The notes: generated from the sequence alone by a model not told the origin. A stretch of 64,000 bases of DNA from Antedon mediterranea (GCF_964355755.1 NC_092679.1:23250432-23314431), one strand, 5' to 3'. Positions 33,801 through 45,260 are shown, counted from the stretch's first letter. Program-made: numbers and translations.

Positions 33801-36800
33801 AAATAATAATATGTTCGTTTCACAATTCTGAATTCTATGACTCGAAGATTACTCTTGTAAAACAACTGGTCAGAGTATTATGTTTCGCGGCACCACATCA
33901 ATTTAAGATACATGAATTAAAAAGCAATTACGACACAGTCAGATTTAAACGGCCAAATGCTACGATGAAGATTTAAGTGTAAGATTACGAACTCCCAAAG
34001 AGCCGTGCTCCTGTCGAACGCGCGAAACATTCATTAACAAGCGACGGCAATGATATTGGAATGAATTCCCCTTCCGTCTATCCCCACCAAGCAGTCCACA
34101 ACCGTTTTCGGGAATTTGGACTTCCCGGGTATATTTCTATGAAACTTTTGGTTGTTGGGGTTTAATTGTAGTGATCAAAAGTTGAAGGTTAGGTTAAGCT
34201 TATGGAATCTTTAAAAACAAGTGTAGGGAGGGGGGTTATAGTAAAGGCACCTGGTGGCGAGGTAAACCTTTCGATGAAACCATACATGCTTGCAACGCCT
34301 GATTCGACGTGTATCATTTTGTGATCACTTCGAGACGTGACACACGATTTCGAGAAATAGTATTAGCGCATTCTAATTACGACCTCTAATGTTCGGACTG
34401 CACTTTTATATTCACGATTATTGGTGATTTGTTTTGGTCATACAGTTAGGTCCCCTCCTTTAGTGATTTGTTTTGGTCATACAGTTAGGTCTCCTCCTTT
34501 GGTGATTTGTTTTGGTCATACAGTTAGGTCTCCTCCTTTGGTGATTTGTTTTGGTCATACAGTTAGGTCCCCTCCTTTGGTGATTTGTTTTGATCATACA
34601 GTTAGGTCCCCTCCTTTGGTGATTTGTTTTGGTCATACAGTTAGGTCCCCTCCTTTGGTGATTTGTTTTGGTCATACAGTTAGGTCCCCTCCTTTGGTGA
34701 TTTGTTTTGGTCATACAGTTAGGTCCCCTCCTTTGGTGATTTGTTTTGGTCATACAGTTAGGTCCCCTCCTTTGGTGATTTGTTTTGGTCATACAGTTAG
34801 GTCCCCTCCTTTAGTGATTTGTTTTGGTCATACAGTTAGGTCTCCTCCTTTGGTGATTTGATTTGGTCATACAGTTAGGTCCTCTCCTTTGGTGATTTGT
34901 TTTGATCATACAGTTAGGTCCCCTCCTTTGGTGATTTGTTTTGGTCATACAGTTAGGTCTCCTCCTTTGGTGATTTGTTTTGGTCATACAGTTAGGTCCT
35001 CTCCTTTGGTGATTTGTTTTGGTCATACAGTTAGGTCCCCTCCTTTGGTGATTTGATTTGGTCATACAGTTAGGTCTCCTCCTTTGGTGATTTGTTTTGG
35101 TCATACAGTTAGGTCCCCTCCTTTGGTGATTTGTTTTGGTCATACAGTTAGGTCCTCTCCTTTGGTGATTTGTTTTGGTCATACAGTTAGGTCTCCTCCT
35201 TTGGTGATTTGTTTTGGTCATACAGTTAGGTCCCTTCCTTTAGTGATTTGTTTTGGTCATACAGTTAGGTCTCCTCCTTTGGTGATTTGTTTTGGTCATA
35301 CAGTTAGGTCTCCTCCTTTGGTGATTTGTTTTGGTCATACAGTTAGGTCCCCTCCTTTGGTGATTTGTTTTGGTCATACAGTTAGGTCTCCTCCTTTGGT
35401 GATTTGTTTTGGTCATACAGTTAGGTCCCCTCCTTTGGTGATTTGTTTTGGTCATACAGTTAGGTCCTCTCCTTTGGTGATTTGTTTTGGTCATACAGTT
35501 AGGTCCCCTCCTTTGGTGATTTGTTTTGGTCATACAGTTAGGTCTCCTCCTTTGGTGATTTGTTTTGGTCATACAGTTAGGTCCCCTCCTTTGGTGATTT
35601 GTTTTGGTCATACAGTTAGGTCCCTTCCTTTAGTGATTTGTTTTGGTCATACAGTTAGGTCTCCTCCTTTGGTGATTTGTTTTGGTCATACAGTTAGGTC
35701 CCCTCCTTTGGTGATTTGTTTTGGTCATACAGTTAGGTCCCCTCCTTTGGTGATTTGTTTTGGTCATACAGTTAGGTCCTCTCCTTTGGTGATTTGTTTT
35801 GGTCATACAGTTAGGTCTCCTCCTTTGGTGATTTGTTTTGGTCATACAGTTAGGTCCCTTCCTTTAGTGATTTGTTTTGGTCATACAGTTAGGTCTCCTC
35901 CTTTGGTGATTTGTTTTGGTCATACAGTTAGGTCTCCTCCTTTGGTGATTTGTTTTGGTCATACAGTTAGGTCCCCTCCTTTGGTGATTTGTTTTGGTCA
36001 TACAGTTAGGTCCCCTCCTTTAGTGATTTGTTTTGGTCATACAGTTAGGTCCCCTCCTTTGGTGATTTGTTTTGATCATACAGTTAGGTCCCCTCCTTTG
36101 GTGATTTGTTTTGGTCATACAGTTAGGTCCCCTCCTTTGGTGATTTGTTTTGGTCATACAGTTAGGTCTCCTCCTTTGGTGATTTGTTTTGATCATACAG
36201 TTAGGTCTCCTCCTTTGGTGATTTGTTTTGGTCATACAGTTAGGTCTCCTCCTTTGGTGATTTGTTTTGGTCATACAGTTAGGTCCCCTCCTTTGGTGAT
36301 TTGTTTTGATCATACAGTTAGGTCCCCTCCTTTGGTGATTTGTTTTGGTCATACAGTTAGGTCCCCTCCTTTGGTGATTTGTTTTGGTCATACAGTTAGG
36401 TCCCCTCCTTTGGTGACCGTGATTTGTTTTGATCATACAGTTAGGTCCCCTCCTTTGGTGATTTGTTTTGGTCATACAGTTAGGTCCCCTCCTTTAGTGA
36501 TTTGTTTTGGTCATACAGTTAGGTCCCCTCCTTTAGTGATTTGTTTTGGTCATACAGTTAGGTCCCCTCCTTTGGTGATTTGTTTTGGTCATACAGTTAG
36601 GTCTCCTCCTTTGGTGATTTGTTTTGGTCATACAGTTAGGTCCCCTCCTTTAGTGATTTGTTTTGGTCATACAGTTAGGTCCCCTCCTTTGGTGATTTGT
36701 TTTGGTCATACAGTTAGGTCCCCTCCTTTGGTGATTTGTTTTGGTCATACAGTTAGGTCTCCTCCTTTGGTGATTTGTTTTGGTCATACAGTTAGGTCTC

Positions 36801-39800
36801 CTCCTTTGGTGATTTGTTTTGGTCATACAGTTAGGTCCCCTCCTTTAGTGATTTGTTTTGGTCATACAGTTAGGTCCCCTCCTTTGGTGATTTGTTTTGG
36901 TCATACAGTTAGGTCCCCTCCTTTGGTGATTTGTTTTGGTCATACAGTTAGGTCTCCTCCTTTGGTGATTTGTTTTGGTCATACAGTTAGGTCTCCTCCT
37001 TTGGTGATTTGTTTTGGTCATACAGTTAGGTCCTCTCCTTTAGAAGGACAGTTTCCCGTGAATCGAACAAGGGAAATGTGTGTCCTAACACTATACGGAC
37101 AACACCATTCAGGATACACGGCGGGACAACATTGTATAAGGGGGAACTTTGCTGAGTTCAGAAGTCTTCTTATAGACATTTTGGATAATTTTAAATATTC
37201 TATTGGCAACGTGTCTAGGCCTACGTCGATGCACTTTTACAACAGTCAACATGAGCACGATAATATAGAATATTACTACAACAGCAGTCAACATAGGCAC
37301 GATAATGTAGAACATTACTACAACAGTCAACATGAGCACGATAATGTAGAACATTACTACAACAGCAGTCAACATAGGCACGATAATGTAGAACATTACT
37401 ACAACAGTCAACATAGGCACGATAATGTAGAACATTACACTTTGCGAAAGGTATACAAATGTACAAATGGGATGTGTTAATCAATCACGATATAGAATAT
37501 CTCGAAGCATGCTAATGTTTAGTTTTCAATATCCGTACATCTGCTATGCTATATTAGTCGTATATGATGGATAACATAGTCACAACACACATCCAACGGT
37601 ATCAATAACAACGTACTCTTATGAATAAGGAATTAATATACTCATAGCAGTCTAGAATTACTAAGTTTATAAAAAAAATGTGCAAAATGACTAGGTTTGT
37701 AAGATTAGGTTAGTACAGTACCGTCCGCTCGGCGTTGTGTGTAAATAGTTATAAGGTATTAACGTAGATGTCCTGAGCGGAACCACCGCCGTCCGCGCTC
37801 CGCCGCCGCGTTGTTGTGTGTAAATGTTGTGTCATAAGGAATAACATAGGTTCTATATTTGTATTACCGTTACCGCCTGTCTGTGTAAATTGGCCTTTAC
37901 CGTTACCGCTCCTCGAGATCTGAATAAATTGGGCCTCAGGAATTAATCGGACGACTTAATGTCCGCTACATTCGGACATTATGTTATCGGTGCTGATATT
38001 ACGAATCCGTTATTACGAACAGCGTATGCATTTTACTTCCTCCGAAATGTTACGTAAACGGCGTTCCATAGTCCTCCTTCTATAACCTGATAACTCTCGC
38101 TCTGTTTATTATCTGTAGGCCTAATACAAATTTCAAACCTAGAATGGCGTTTAATCTATCATTTGTATGATACTGCTGTAGGTTAACCAAACTAAACTAT
38201 TGGGTTAATCTTAACATTTGCTGTTGAAAAGACTTTTAGAAAGACATTTAGAAAATAGTTGATTTATTCTATATCTTAAAATTGATTCTTTTTTACTATC
38301 ACGATAACCCGATTGTATCTGATGCCATAAATCAGGCGATAAAAACATTACCGACAGCAATTAGAAGCTTATAACAACTTTACTGCTAAACTTTCAACAG
38401 TTTCGAAATGGTTCGTTTTTTTAATATCGATTATTTTTAATAAATGTCATATAATGCCGAAAAAAAAAAAGTTCTCTAATATTTCTTTATTTTAGTAAGT
38501 TAAAAATCCAGTACTTAAATCATAATTGTCAAATCATTTATAATTTAATTGTAGGAACAAAACATGATAATCGTGTTTTTAAATTAGATCACATCTACCT
38601 TAGTATTATATTAGTAGAATTTGAAAAACAATAATCTGTAGTACTATAACAGCAAGATTACACAAAAATTATTAAATCGTGTCATTTCTAACGATAGGGC
38701 GAATTTCGCCTGTTACCCTAACGTACCCCTATTTGATTTTAGTACACATGCGCAAAAAGGATGTAAAGCTTGGTTCCCACAAGAAGAACGCAACGAAATA
38801 ACGTAGACGCAGCGCAATGACGTAGACGCAACGCAAAAGAGCTGAACACCAATGACAAGCAATAGTTCGAATAATCCATCGCTTGTGATTGGTCAAACGT
38901 CATTGTGTTGCGCCTCTAGTGGGAACCAAGCAAAGCGCAACGCAAGTAATTGGACCAGTCACGATGCGATGGGATGATGATTGTGGAAACCAATCTTTAG
39001 CGACTTCTACTGTTCTAAATTTGTCTGTAGGCCTATAGTACGAAATATATGCAAATAAATAAACGCCTGTAATTCGCCTTCACTGTAATAGGGGCCTTAA
39101 GATTAAAATAGTAAATCAAAGATAATTTCCCACCAACAACGACATAGTTTCAAATCTAAATTTGAGCGCGATCATATTGCGTAAGCGATACGCGTTCCGT
39201 TACTGATATTTCATAACGAGAGCTAAGAAGTTGACGCTAAAGGCGTCACAATGTGTGAACATCTTATTCACTCGCATAGCAGCTAAATATTTCCACCATA
39301 GGCCGTCTAACCATAGTAACAGCATGCGGGAGTATGTCGGCTGATACCCCGACGTGTTAGAAAACATATCGTGTTTTGTTTTTCGAATAAGTGAGCTTAG
39401 TATTAAACGTTTGGATAGCGGATAATTTGACATAAATTCGATATATATCGGGTTTATGATTTAATAACCTCTTTAGAGTATTATGTTAACATGGTTGTTG
39501 TAGATGAACAATCTTAAAATGTTCTTGTTTGCAACGGTAATAATGGTACCTTGTTCAAATATCATTTTCCATAAAATGTTGTATTCTTTCGTCATCTCGT
39601 CGTGTCCTCAACATCGATTTATCCGGCACCACCAGCGCCAACATAATTATAGATATAGTTAATTTTATATTGTATGTGGAGAGACTAGGATCTATATTCT
39701 TAAGGTCAATTTACACAGACGAGCGGTAACGGTAAGCGGAAAGCCGCGTACCTTGTCCCACGTACAATCTGTATCTTTGAAACCAACCGCCCGCGCTCCG

Positions 39801-42800
39801 CCGCCACCGCGTTGTGTTTAAATGGTAATAAGGAATAACATAGGTTCTATATTTGCATTACTTTACTATTTATTATTTAATTGAAAAAAAAAATTATATT
39901 AATATGGTACTGAATACTAGCGTTGAACAACCTACAATATTGATGTCATGTAAAATGCCATGATAAATAAAATACATGACAATATGCAGCACGAACGCGT
40001 CCACTGACATGAGCAATGATCCGGTTAAATTGAGATGAAAATAGTTGAATATTGAAATTATTCTATATAATATGAAAACTCGTACATTGATAATTGCGTC
40101 AAATAAGGTGATTCACGCTCGCATATAGATAGTAATGTTATTGGATTTATTCGACAATAGTAGGCCTAATATTTAGCTTATTTGTTGAATTATTCGACAA
40201 ATTCTCTCGCTAAAATGTTGGGGCTAGACTTGACTTGTTTGCCATTTTTGTAGAAATTTCGAAAGCTTAATTTGTCTCTTTAGTTACACCATTATTGGGC
40301 GCGTCTTGAATGTTTACAAAATAAATTATTAATTTGAAAAAGCCGTGGATATCAGTGGCTGGATCTTAATGCAGATAAAATAAATAGAAAGATATTTAAA
40401 TCAAAACGGTAAAGCAAATCAGCAAAAAAGTAAGTGTTTTGGGGAAAATACTATGCTGTCGATCGTCCGGAATAATTATCTGTGACTAGCGGTTTTCAAG
40501 ATATAGAGTACTTATAGAAAATGGCGGCCATTTTGAATTATGCAAATTAGACTACTTCCCGTTGTCGAAAAACGTCCTAACGTTGATAAATGTGTTCAGT
40601 AGGGTCTAAAGAACACATTTTATCAAAAAAAACCTTTTCTTGCAATTTGTGTGAGAAAAGGGTCATTTTTTAGCTAAATCCCATGGACTATAATTGAGAA
40701 TGATGTTAGAGTTACATTACAAATCCCTCTTCCCAAAAATACTGGAACTAATTGACTACATGTACAATTTCTACTGGATATTCCTATTCTCTTGTCATAA
40801 TAATTATTATCGGGGTAGACTGAACTTATCCTACAATAACTATTATGTACTGTACTCAATATGATAGCTGAATGTCATTAAAATTCGCATTTGTAACGTT
40901 ATATTGGTGTAGTATTCTTCAACAAATTGATGTAATTTTGTTGATACAATATGTGTCAATGATACGCCTATTCTCTCTTCAAACACAACAGTTCAAACTG
41001 GTATTACTACAGTATTGCCACAATACGGTCGAGCTTATATTCCCTTCTAACACAATTACATAAATTAATATTAATCGAAGACTGAAGTGAAGAACTCCAA
41101 ATTAAGGGGACCCATTCTGGACCCATTCTGGACCCATTCTGGACCCATTCTGGACCCATTCTGGACCCATTCTGGACCAAATACAGTTTCCATGAATAGC
41201 TCCCCTTGGGGTTGAATGTTGTATATTTCCACTCGTTCGTTTTAGCAGGAAGGTGTCCCCTTAATAGAGGTGCACACTGTATTTGATTGAATATTGAATC
41301 GAATTCAATTCAATTCAAATTAAATTAATTTACTTCCTTTTACAATTTAAACAATAATGGAATAAATAAAACATAGCCAAATAACAATAAATCTGAGGGA
41401 AAAGGAAGAATGCAGGATCCCAGAAATATACATAATCTGGAGTCGGGTCTGCCTGTGACACAAAACGAAGGGATAAAGACAAGCGGGACACGGGACAGGA
41501 CAAATCAACAAAAAACAACATTGTTATTGTTATTGTTATTTATTTGTTCAATGTTTTAACAACATTGAACAACATAACGTTAATGAACTATTAAAATACA
41601 CTCTCAAGGGTCCAATTTTGTTTAGGTGAATCATCTCTTTGTGGTAACATTATACGGTTAAATCTATATACATCATTAATGTAATGCATTATGAATCGAT
41701 AAAATTATATATATAACATTTGTTTTTATCGCTTTCAGTTTAGATCGAAGTTAAAGAGCAAATTCATTCTCCAATCAGAGAATGGAGGAATTATTAGTTT
41801 AAACCAACTCTTCCATGATCAGTGAATTGGGCTTCGAAGACAACCGTTTGTGACCATGTACAACTGATTATCTGGACTTGGACCTAATCCACCAAAAACA
41901 GAGAATCGAATGATAAGATGAGATAAGCACATCCCTGTGTCTCTCGCACGCGCAATCAATTGACAAACTCTTAAGCTTAGTTCCCACTAGCGACGCAACG
42001 CGACGCAACGCAACGCAAGAAAATTATTGTGTTTGCAACCGCCTGCGTGAAATCAACCTGCAATGCTTCCAGCACTGTTGCTTCGTCGGTTTCCACTTGT
42101 GATTACGCAATACAGCACTTTGCGTCGATACGTCGCTGCGCTGCGTTAAGCTTGGTTCCCACTAGAACGTAACGTAAGGACGTAAACGCAACGCAAGCGT
42201 TTTAACCAATGACAAGCGAAGTTATAGACAGTTAGCAATCACAAGCGAATAAGCCATCGCTTGTGATTGGTCAATTCACTTGCGTTGCGTTACGTCCTTG
42301 TCTTGCGTCGCTAGTGGGAACCACGCTTTATAGTGGGAACCACGCTTTAGTTCATGTTAGAACCTGGACATCAATCCACAAAAAAAGAGGAATCAATTAA
42401 CATGACGTAATCAGTTCCATATCACAGGTATAGTGAAACATCGAAAGCTGAGCCGACCCTCGACCAAAAGATTTGAACCCAAACTCTCGGATTGCCTGCA
42501 ACAGCACTAGTAGTAGCATTACATACCTTCATGTTCTTAGCACTAACTTTAAAACGCAAACTGTCGAATTCAATTATGATATCTATTTCATAATTATAAT
42601 ATTGTTTATTTAATTCACTTTGTCTAAAAGCGATTTTAGCGATATTGCGTGTTCACCTGCCCGCTATTAGGCCTACTACATCAACACACATGGGGCCTGT
42701 CCACACTAGAGCATGTTTAAGCTCTGCCTACACTATCAAACCAGGGAAGAGTGAAACTTTTCCCTGATCAAACTTTATGGATTGTGACAAAAAAATCACC

Positions 42801-44025
42801 GGTGATGTGCCCATATGGAAATGATGATTGTCATATCATTACCATATTTAAGCATATCACTACTACCATTATTTAAGCACATCACACTCTTTTTGTCTAG
42901 TTTTCTAGTTTAGACAGAGCTTTCATTATGTATATTTTAGGTTTTTGTACTATTCTTATCTTAATACGCGCACTAATTAGTCAGGATGAGTCAATCTTGG
43001 CAATGTGCCTTATCTGTTATAAATAATTTAATTACGGATTTCTGTGATTTAGTTCAATCGGTAATACGATCAGAAGAGATAAGCTTTACATATGTAACCT
43101 AAATAATGATACAGTATATTATTAATCAATAATGCGACATGAAAAGATCTGTATCACGTGAAACCTGTTAGGCAAATGCAAGTTGGAGATAGATATTGAG
43201 GCGAGAGACTGATAAAGGTAATAGGCAGATTTCAATTTGCGATGGCCTAGGACCTAGGGGCGAGTTACGTCACGTTCCATTGTCCTCGGCACAGTTTTGC
43301 TGAATTCTGGTTCAGGTGACAATCAACGATACATTACGTAGGTCCTTAGAATATGGATATGATCTGATAAATTATTTTAAATTGAAATCCCATCCGCATT
43401 GTTATTGAATTGTCGTCACTGCAGGGATTGGAAGAAGTTCAACCCTACGAGTTAAGTCGCATTCACACACACGTTCCGTTTCATGGAACGAAACACGGCG
43501 CCGTGTTGTTAAATAATGGAAAATTATATAAAGAGTAACGGCTTTAAAGCGCGGTTCCCACTAGCGATTTAACGTAACGCAACACTACGACGTATTGACG
43601 CAAAGTGCTGTATTGCGTAATCACAAGTGGGAACCGATGACGTAATAGTGCTGCAAACACGCAGGTTTGATTACACGCAGGCGGGGCAAACACAATTATC
43701 AGAAGGGCATTTTGTTACGTTGCGTAGGTTGCGTATACGTTGCGTTGCTAATGGAAACCAAGCGTTAGTGTGAATGTAGCATTAATGTTCGATTGGATGA
43801 AAACGCATTTACTAATTTAAAAAAAACAAAACCCTGAAACACAGCTGGGAATGAATGAGTTGGACACAGGATTGGTTGTCCATAATCACCCGATGATGTG
43901 GGATGGGAATATTTGAATGTATTAAAAGTACACTTACTTTCTGCCACTGTTAAGAACACCAGGGCCATGGTTGCGAATATAAACACCAAATACACTTTAT
44001 ATTGTCCTTCTGAACGACAAATCAT
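24815..44025 (-). CDS. Secreted Delta/DLK-like protein with eight EGF-like domains (6 exons)
   Basis: Coding exons are 44025-43938, 30747-30702, 30554-30424, 28879-28704, 27900-27696 and 25254-24815; total 1086 nt, 361 residues. Residues 1-29 form a signal peptide (basic start, then YLVFIFATMALVFLTV). Eight six-cysteine EGF modules follow at residues 31-55, 58-86, 94-127, 135-166, 173-201, 208-241, 247-278 and 285-316. The first two are joined by a C-x2-C link, as in Delta ligands and DLK1/DLK2. I see no DSL domain. The 43-residue tail has only a short hydrophobic patch (LLMLNIVIYYIY), so the product looks secreted, not membrane-anchored. Intron 5 has a GC donor (27695-27694) and splits EGF6. 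The ATG at 44025 has an in-frame TGA 15 nt upstream. Extra exons in the 13-kb first intron, or an alternative 3' end, cannot be excluded. DLK orthology is plausible but unproven. Confidence 0.78.
25255..27695 (-). other. EGF-domain gene intron 5 with GC donor
   Basis: The donor reads GATGAAG|GCTAGT on the minus strand and the acceptor ATTTACAG|GTCTT. No GT donor lies between the last cysteine of exon 5 and the in-frame TAG. Splicing at GC restores frame and completes the six cysteines of EGF6. Reading through the donor instead gives an immediate stop. The intron contains a MITE at 26695-26898. Confidence 0.75.
26695..26898. mobile_element. MITE, CAATCTAACAACAG family, copy 3 (inverted)
   Basis: 204 bp from CAATCTAACAGCAGGATGCTG to CTACTGTTGTTGATTG. 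The interior is the reverse complement of copies 1 and 2 (AGATCAAAGGACTGC, TATCTTGGCAAGGCGAGC). Confidence 0.8.
27936..28058. mobile_element. MITE, AGCTCTGTCTACAC family, copy lacking the left tip
   Basis: It runs from ACTATCAAACTAGTTTGAC through GTGATGTGCCCAAATATGG to AGTAGACAGAGCC, about 123 bp. It lies in intron 4 of the EGF-domain gene. Confidence 0.75.
28288..28470. repeat. 23-bp minisatellite, about 8 units
   Basis: The unit AAGAATAAGTACGGATTAAA plus TAT repeats about eight times with one or two substitutions per unit. It ends at a 32-bp palindrome (28473-28504). It lies in intron 4 of the EGF-domain gene. Confidence 0.9.
28473..28504. repeat. Perfect 13-bp-arm hairpin
   Basis: AATGGGAACACGT, then ACGAGG as loop, then ACGTGTTCCCATT. 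It abuts the 23-bp minisatellite. Confidence 0.85.
28880..30423 (-). other. EGF-domain gene intron 3
   Basis: 1.5 kb of AT-rich sequence between exons 3 and 4 with no exon-like frame. A short pair of TTTCACGGAA-AGACGTATT repeats lies at 29100-29150. Nothing else was recognised. Confidence 0.5.
31153..31335. mobile_element. TIR element, AGCTTGGTTCCCACTAG family, subtype B
   Basis: About 183 bp from AGCGTGGTTCCCACTCGAAC to GTTGCGTTAACTAAGCTT. The inner block AATCACAAGTGGGAACCGA plus CACGCAGGCGGGGGCAAA distinguishes it from subtype A. Close relatives are at 43547-43767 and, inverted, 41973-42147. Confidence 0.8.
32504..32850. repeat. GATT/GATC-rich array with ~60-bp higher-order unit
   Basis: Tetranucleotide GATT and GATC repeats are organised into about four units of 56-61 bp. 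Each contains GATTGACCTATT, GATCGATCAAGTGAGC and ATTGATTGATTAATTGATC. Confidence 0.85.
34421..37041. repeat. 39-bp minisatellite, about 67 copies
   Basis: The unit GTGATTTGTTTTGGTCATAC then AGTTAGGTCCCCTCCTTTG is 39 bp and fills 2621 bp, about 67 units with one 6-bp insertion (ACCGTG) near 36416. Variants sit mostly at CCCC/TCCT/CTCT before the last CCTTT, at G/A before GTGATT, and at GGTCA/GATCA. Because 39 is a multiple of three and the unit lacks stops in some frames, long open frames arise on both strands. Two units carry TGATTT instead of TGTTTT, which puts stops in the plus frame near 34860 and 35050. Confidence 0.97.
37239..37440. repeat. Second minisatellite, 39/42-bp units, about five copies
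   Basis: Units of AACAGTCAACATRAGCACGA plus TAATGTAGAACATTACTAC, some with an extra CAG, repeat about five times. The array starts about 200 bp after the 67-copy minisatellite ends. Confidence 0.9.
37715..37930. mobile_element. Rearranged GGCCAATTTACACAGAC-family copy
   Basis: It contains CCGTCCGCGCTCCGCCGCCG, GGAATAACATAGGTTCTATA and the right end TTGGCCTTTACCGTTACCGC. The first two motifs also occur in the 39699 copy. The left end is scrambled. Confidence 0.55.
38767..38998. mobile_element. TIR element, AGCTTGGTTCCCACTAG family, subtype A, plus partial second end
   Basis: A complete element runs from AGCTTGGTTCCCACAAGAAG to CTAGTGGGAACCAAGC (38767-38932). A degenerate extra half (GCGCAACGCAAGTAATTGG ... 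GTGGAAACCAATCTT) follows directly. Confidence 0.75.
39699..39861. mobile_element. GGCCAATTTACACAGAC-family copy, right end missing
   Basis: The left end AAGGTCAATTTACACAGACG plus AGCGGTAACGGTAAGCGGAA matches the inverted right end of the copy at 4100-4288. The body shares GGAATAACATAGGTTCTATA with 37715-37930. Confidence 0.65.
41109..41178. repeat. 11-bp tandem repeat, about six units
   Basis: GGACCCATTCT repeats six times without change and ends in GGACCAAATAC. It lies just upstream of a GGTGTCCCCTTAATAGAGG repeat fragment (41250-41270). Confidence 0.95.
41973..42352. mobile_element. Two TIR elements joined end to end (subtypes B and A) with a repeated end
   Basis: 41973-42147 is a subtype B element in inverted orientation (AAGCTTAGTTCCCACTAGCG ... 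CGTCGCTGCGCTGCGTTA). 42148-42328 is subtype A (AAGCTTGGTTCCCACTAGAA ... CTAGTGGGAACCACGCTT). The last 21 bp (TAGTGGGAACCACGCTT) are then repeated. The junction has no spacer. Confidence 0.75.
42720..42921. mobile_element. MITE, AGCTCTGTCTACAC family, long copy
   Basis: 202 bp from AGCTCTGCCTACACTATCAA to AGTTTAGACAGAGCT. It is longer than its relatives because of an internal GGGAAGAGTGAAACTTTTCC insertion and a doubled TATCAYTACCATATTTAAGC block. Confidence 0.8.
43547..43767. mobile_element. TIR element, AGCTTGGTTCCCACTAG family, subtype B
   Basis: About 221 bp from AAAGCGCGGTTCCCACTAGC to GGAAACCAAGCGTTA. It shares AATCACAAGTGGGAACCGAT and CACGCAGGCGGGGCAAAC with the copy at 31153. It lies about 170 bp from the signal-peptide exon of the EGF-domain gene. 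Confidence 0.8.
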
Positions 44026-45104
44026 TGTTTCTCCTCGTCACAAATTTGGAATCGTCTTTACATACAATCATAGCCACAGCCAAGTCTTCAACTCATTATG
44101 AGTGAATTACATATTCCGGTATCTTGTTCATTGTCCACACAGAAAAGAGCTTCCTGGTGATTCAATCCACCTTGTAGGCCTACTTGTAATACTCTTGTTC
44201 TCTCCAATGAGAGAGATTTTATTAATGCTCTTAACTTTTGCCGCTAAGGATAACGCTGCAATCGAACGAACGTCAGAAAATGCCGTCTCAAGAACGTTAG
44301 ATATTCACTTCAGCGCGCGCCGCCTCGCAGGAACCGGTTGTTTCTGTGGAGTTAACAATAAGTGTACTATTACAAACATCCATTAGGTACATAAACCATT
44401 ACCATTAATGATATAACGAGAAATGCATAATGAGCAAAATGTCAACGCTTTACTGAAAGAATTGACGATAATGATTTACATAAACGCGATTCAGCATAAT
44501 AAAAACTGTGGCAATTGTTTATGCGTTATGGATTAAAACATACAACACTTTAAACGCGTTACAGATCAAGTTGACGCGATTGAGCATATCTTAAACGCAA
44601 GTTTGGAATAAAAAACGTCTTTATTAGCTTTTCTTTACAGTGTAAATTACGTTCTGCATTAACATGGGTCTAAAACAGTTTTAAAATGCTTAATAAATGT
44701 AAATTCGTTACATACATTAAGTTGCCGCAATGATGATGTGCATTAATTTGTGAATCAGAAACGCAATTTTGTAATAAACAACGGGTTATTAGAAACCCAG
44801 ACGTTTTTCTTGACATTTAAACTGTAACTGAACAATTGAAATTATAACTAACATAAATGTAATTACTCCGATACCATGACGACTAATTACATCATGTTTT
44901 GGTTTTAACTTCAAATTGCGTCATTCTAAAACATCTACACTTAAATCGAAAACCTGGATGCTCATAAAAACGATTAAATTCAAACATTAAATCGAAATTC
45001 AGCGATAATGTAACTGTAATCTTCAGGCGCCTGCTGAATCGAACTGTCGATGGAAAAGGGGTGATCATCAAAATATATTGTAACATTTAAATCTGTTTAA
45101 TATC

Positions 45105-45260
45105 AGTATCAGGCGTGTGTTCGATTAGATTATTGATCGTGAGATCGTGGTTCGAATCCAACTGTCGCCGCATTTCTTGTATCCTTATAGACACTTACTT
45201 ACTGTATACATTTGCATCTGTCCACCCAGGTCATGTTTGACTCAACAAATGACCGGGGTA
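45105..45260 (+). mobile_element. tRNA-derived SINE
   Basis: It has a near-consensus B box (GGTTCGAATCC, 45150-45160) with a weak A-box region around 45112-45125, followed by a body with TCATGTTTGACTCAACAAAT and GACCGGGGTAATAATGTGC. It lacks tRNA cloverleaf pairing as far as I can see. Confidence 0.5.

Larger units (their letters stand above)
30748..43937 (-). other. Large first intron of the EGF-domain gene
   Basis: 13.2 kb separates the signal-peptide exon from EGF1. It carries TIR elements near 31153, 38767, 41973, 42148, 42720 and 43547, a GATT-rich array (32504-32850), the 39-bp minisatellite (34421-37041), a second array (37239-37440) and an 11-bp repeat (41109-41175). No further EGF or DSL exon was recognised, but a short one could be missed. 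Confidence 0.55.

Noticed and set aside
34421-36475. Long open frames on both strands (VICFGHTVRSPPL and MTKTNHQRRGPNC repeats)
   Set aside because: They follow from a 39-bp unit without stops in those frames. Simultaneous openness on both strands and pure repetition argue against coding.
34421-37041. A CRISPR-like array
   Set aside because: Units are contiguous with no unique spacers, and the context is a eukaryotic intron.
39200-39433. A 77-codon minus-strand frame as an extra exon of the EGF gene
   Set aside because: It has too few cysteines for an EGF or DSL module, and no suitable phase and splice sites were identified.
44102-44386. A 94-codon plus-strand frame
   Set aside because: No recognisable domain, it lies in the putative promoter side of the EGF gene, and no splice partners were found.
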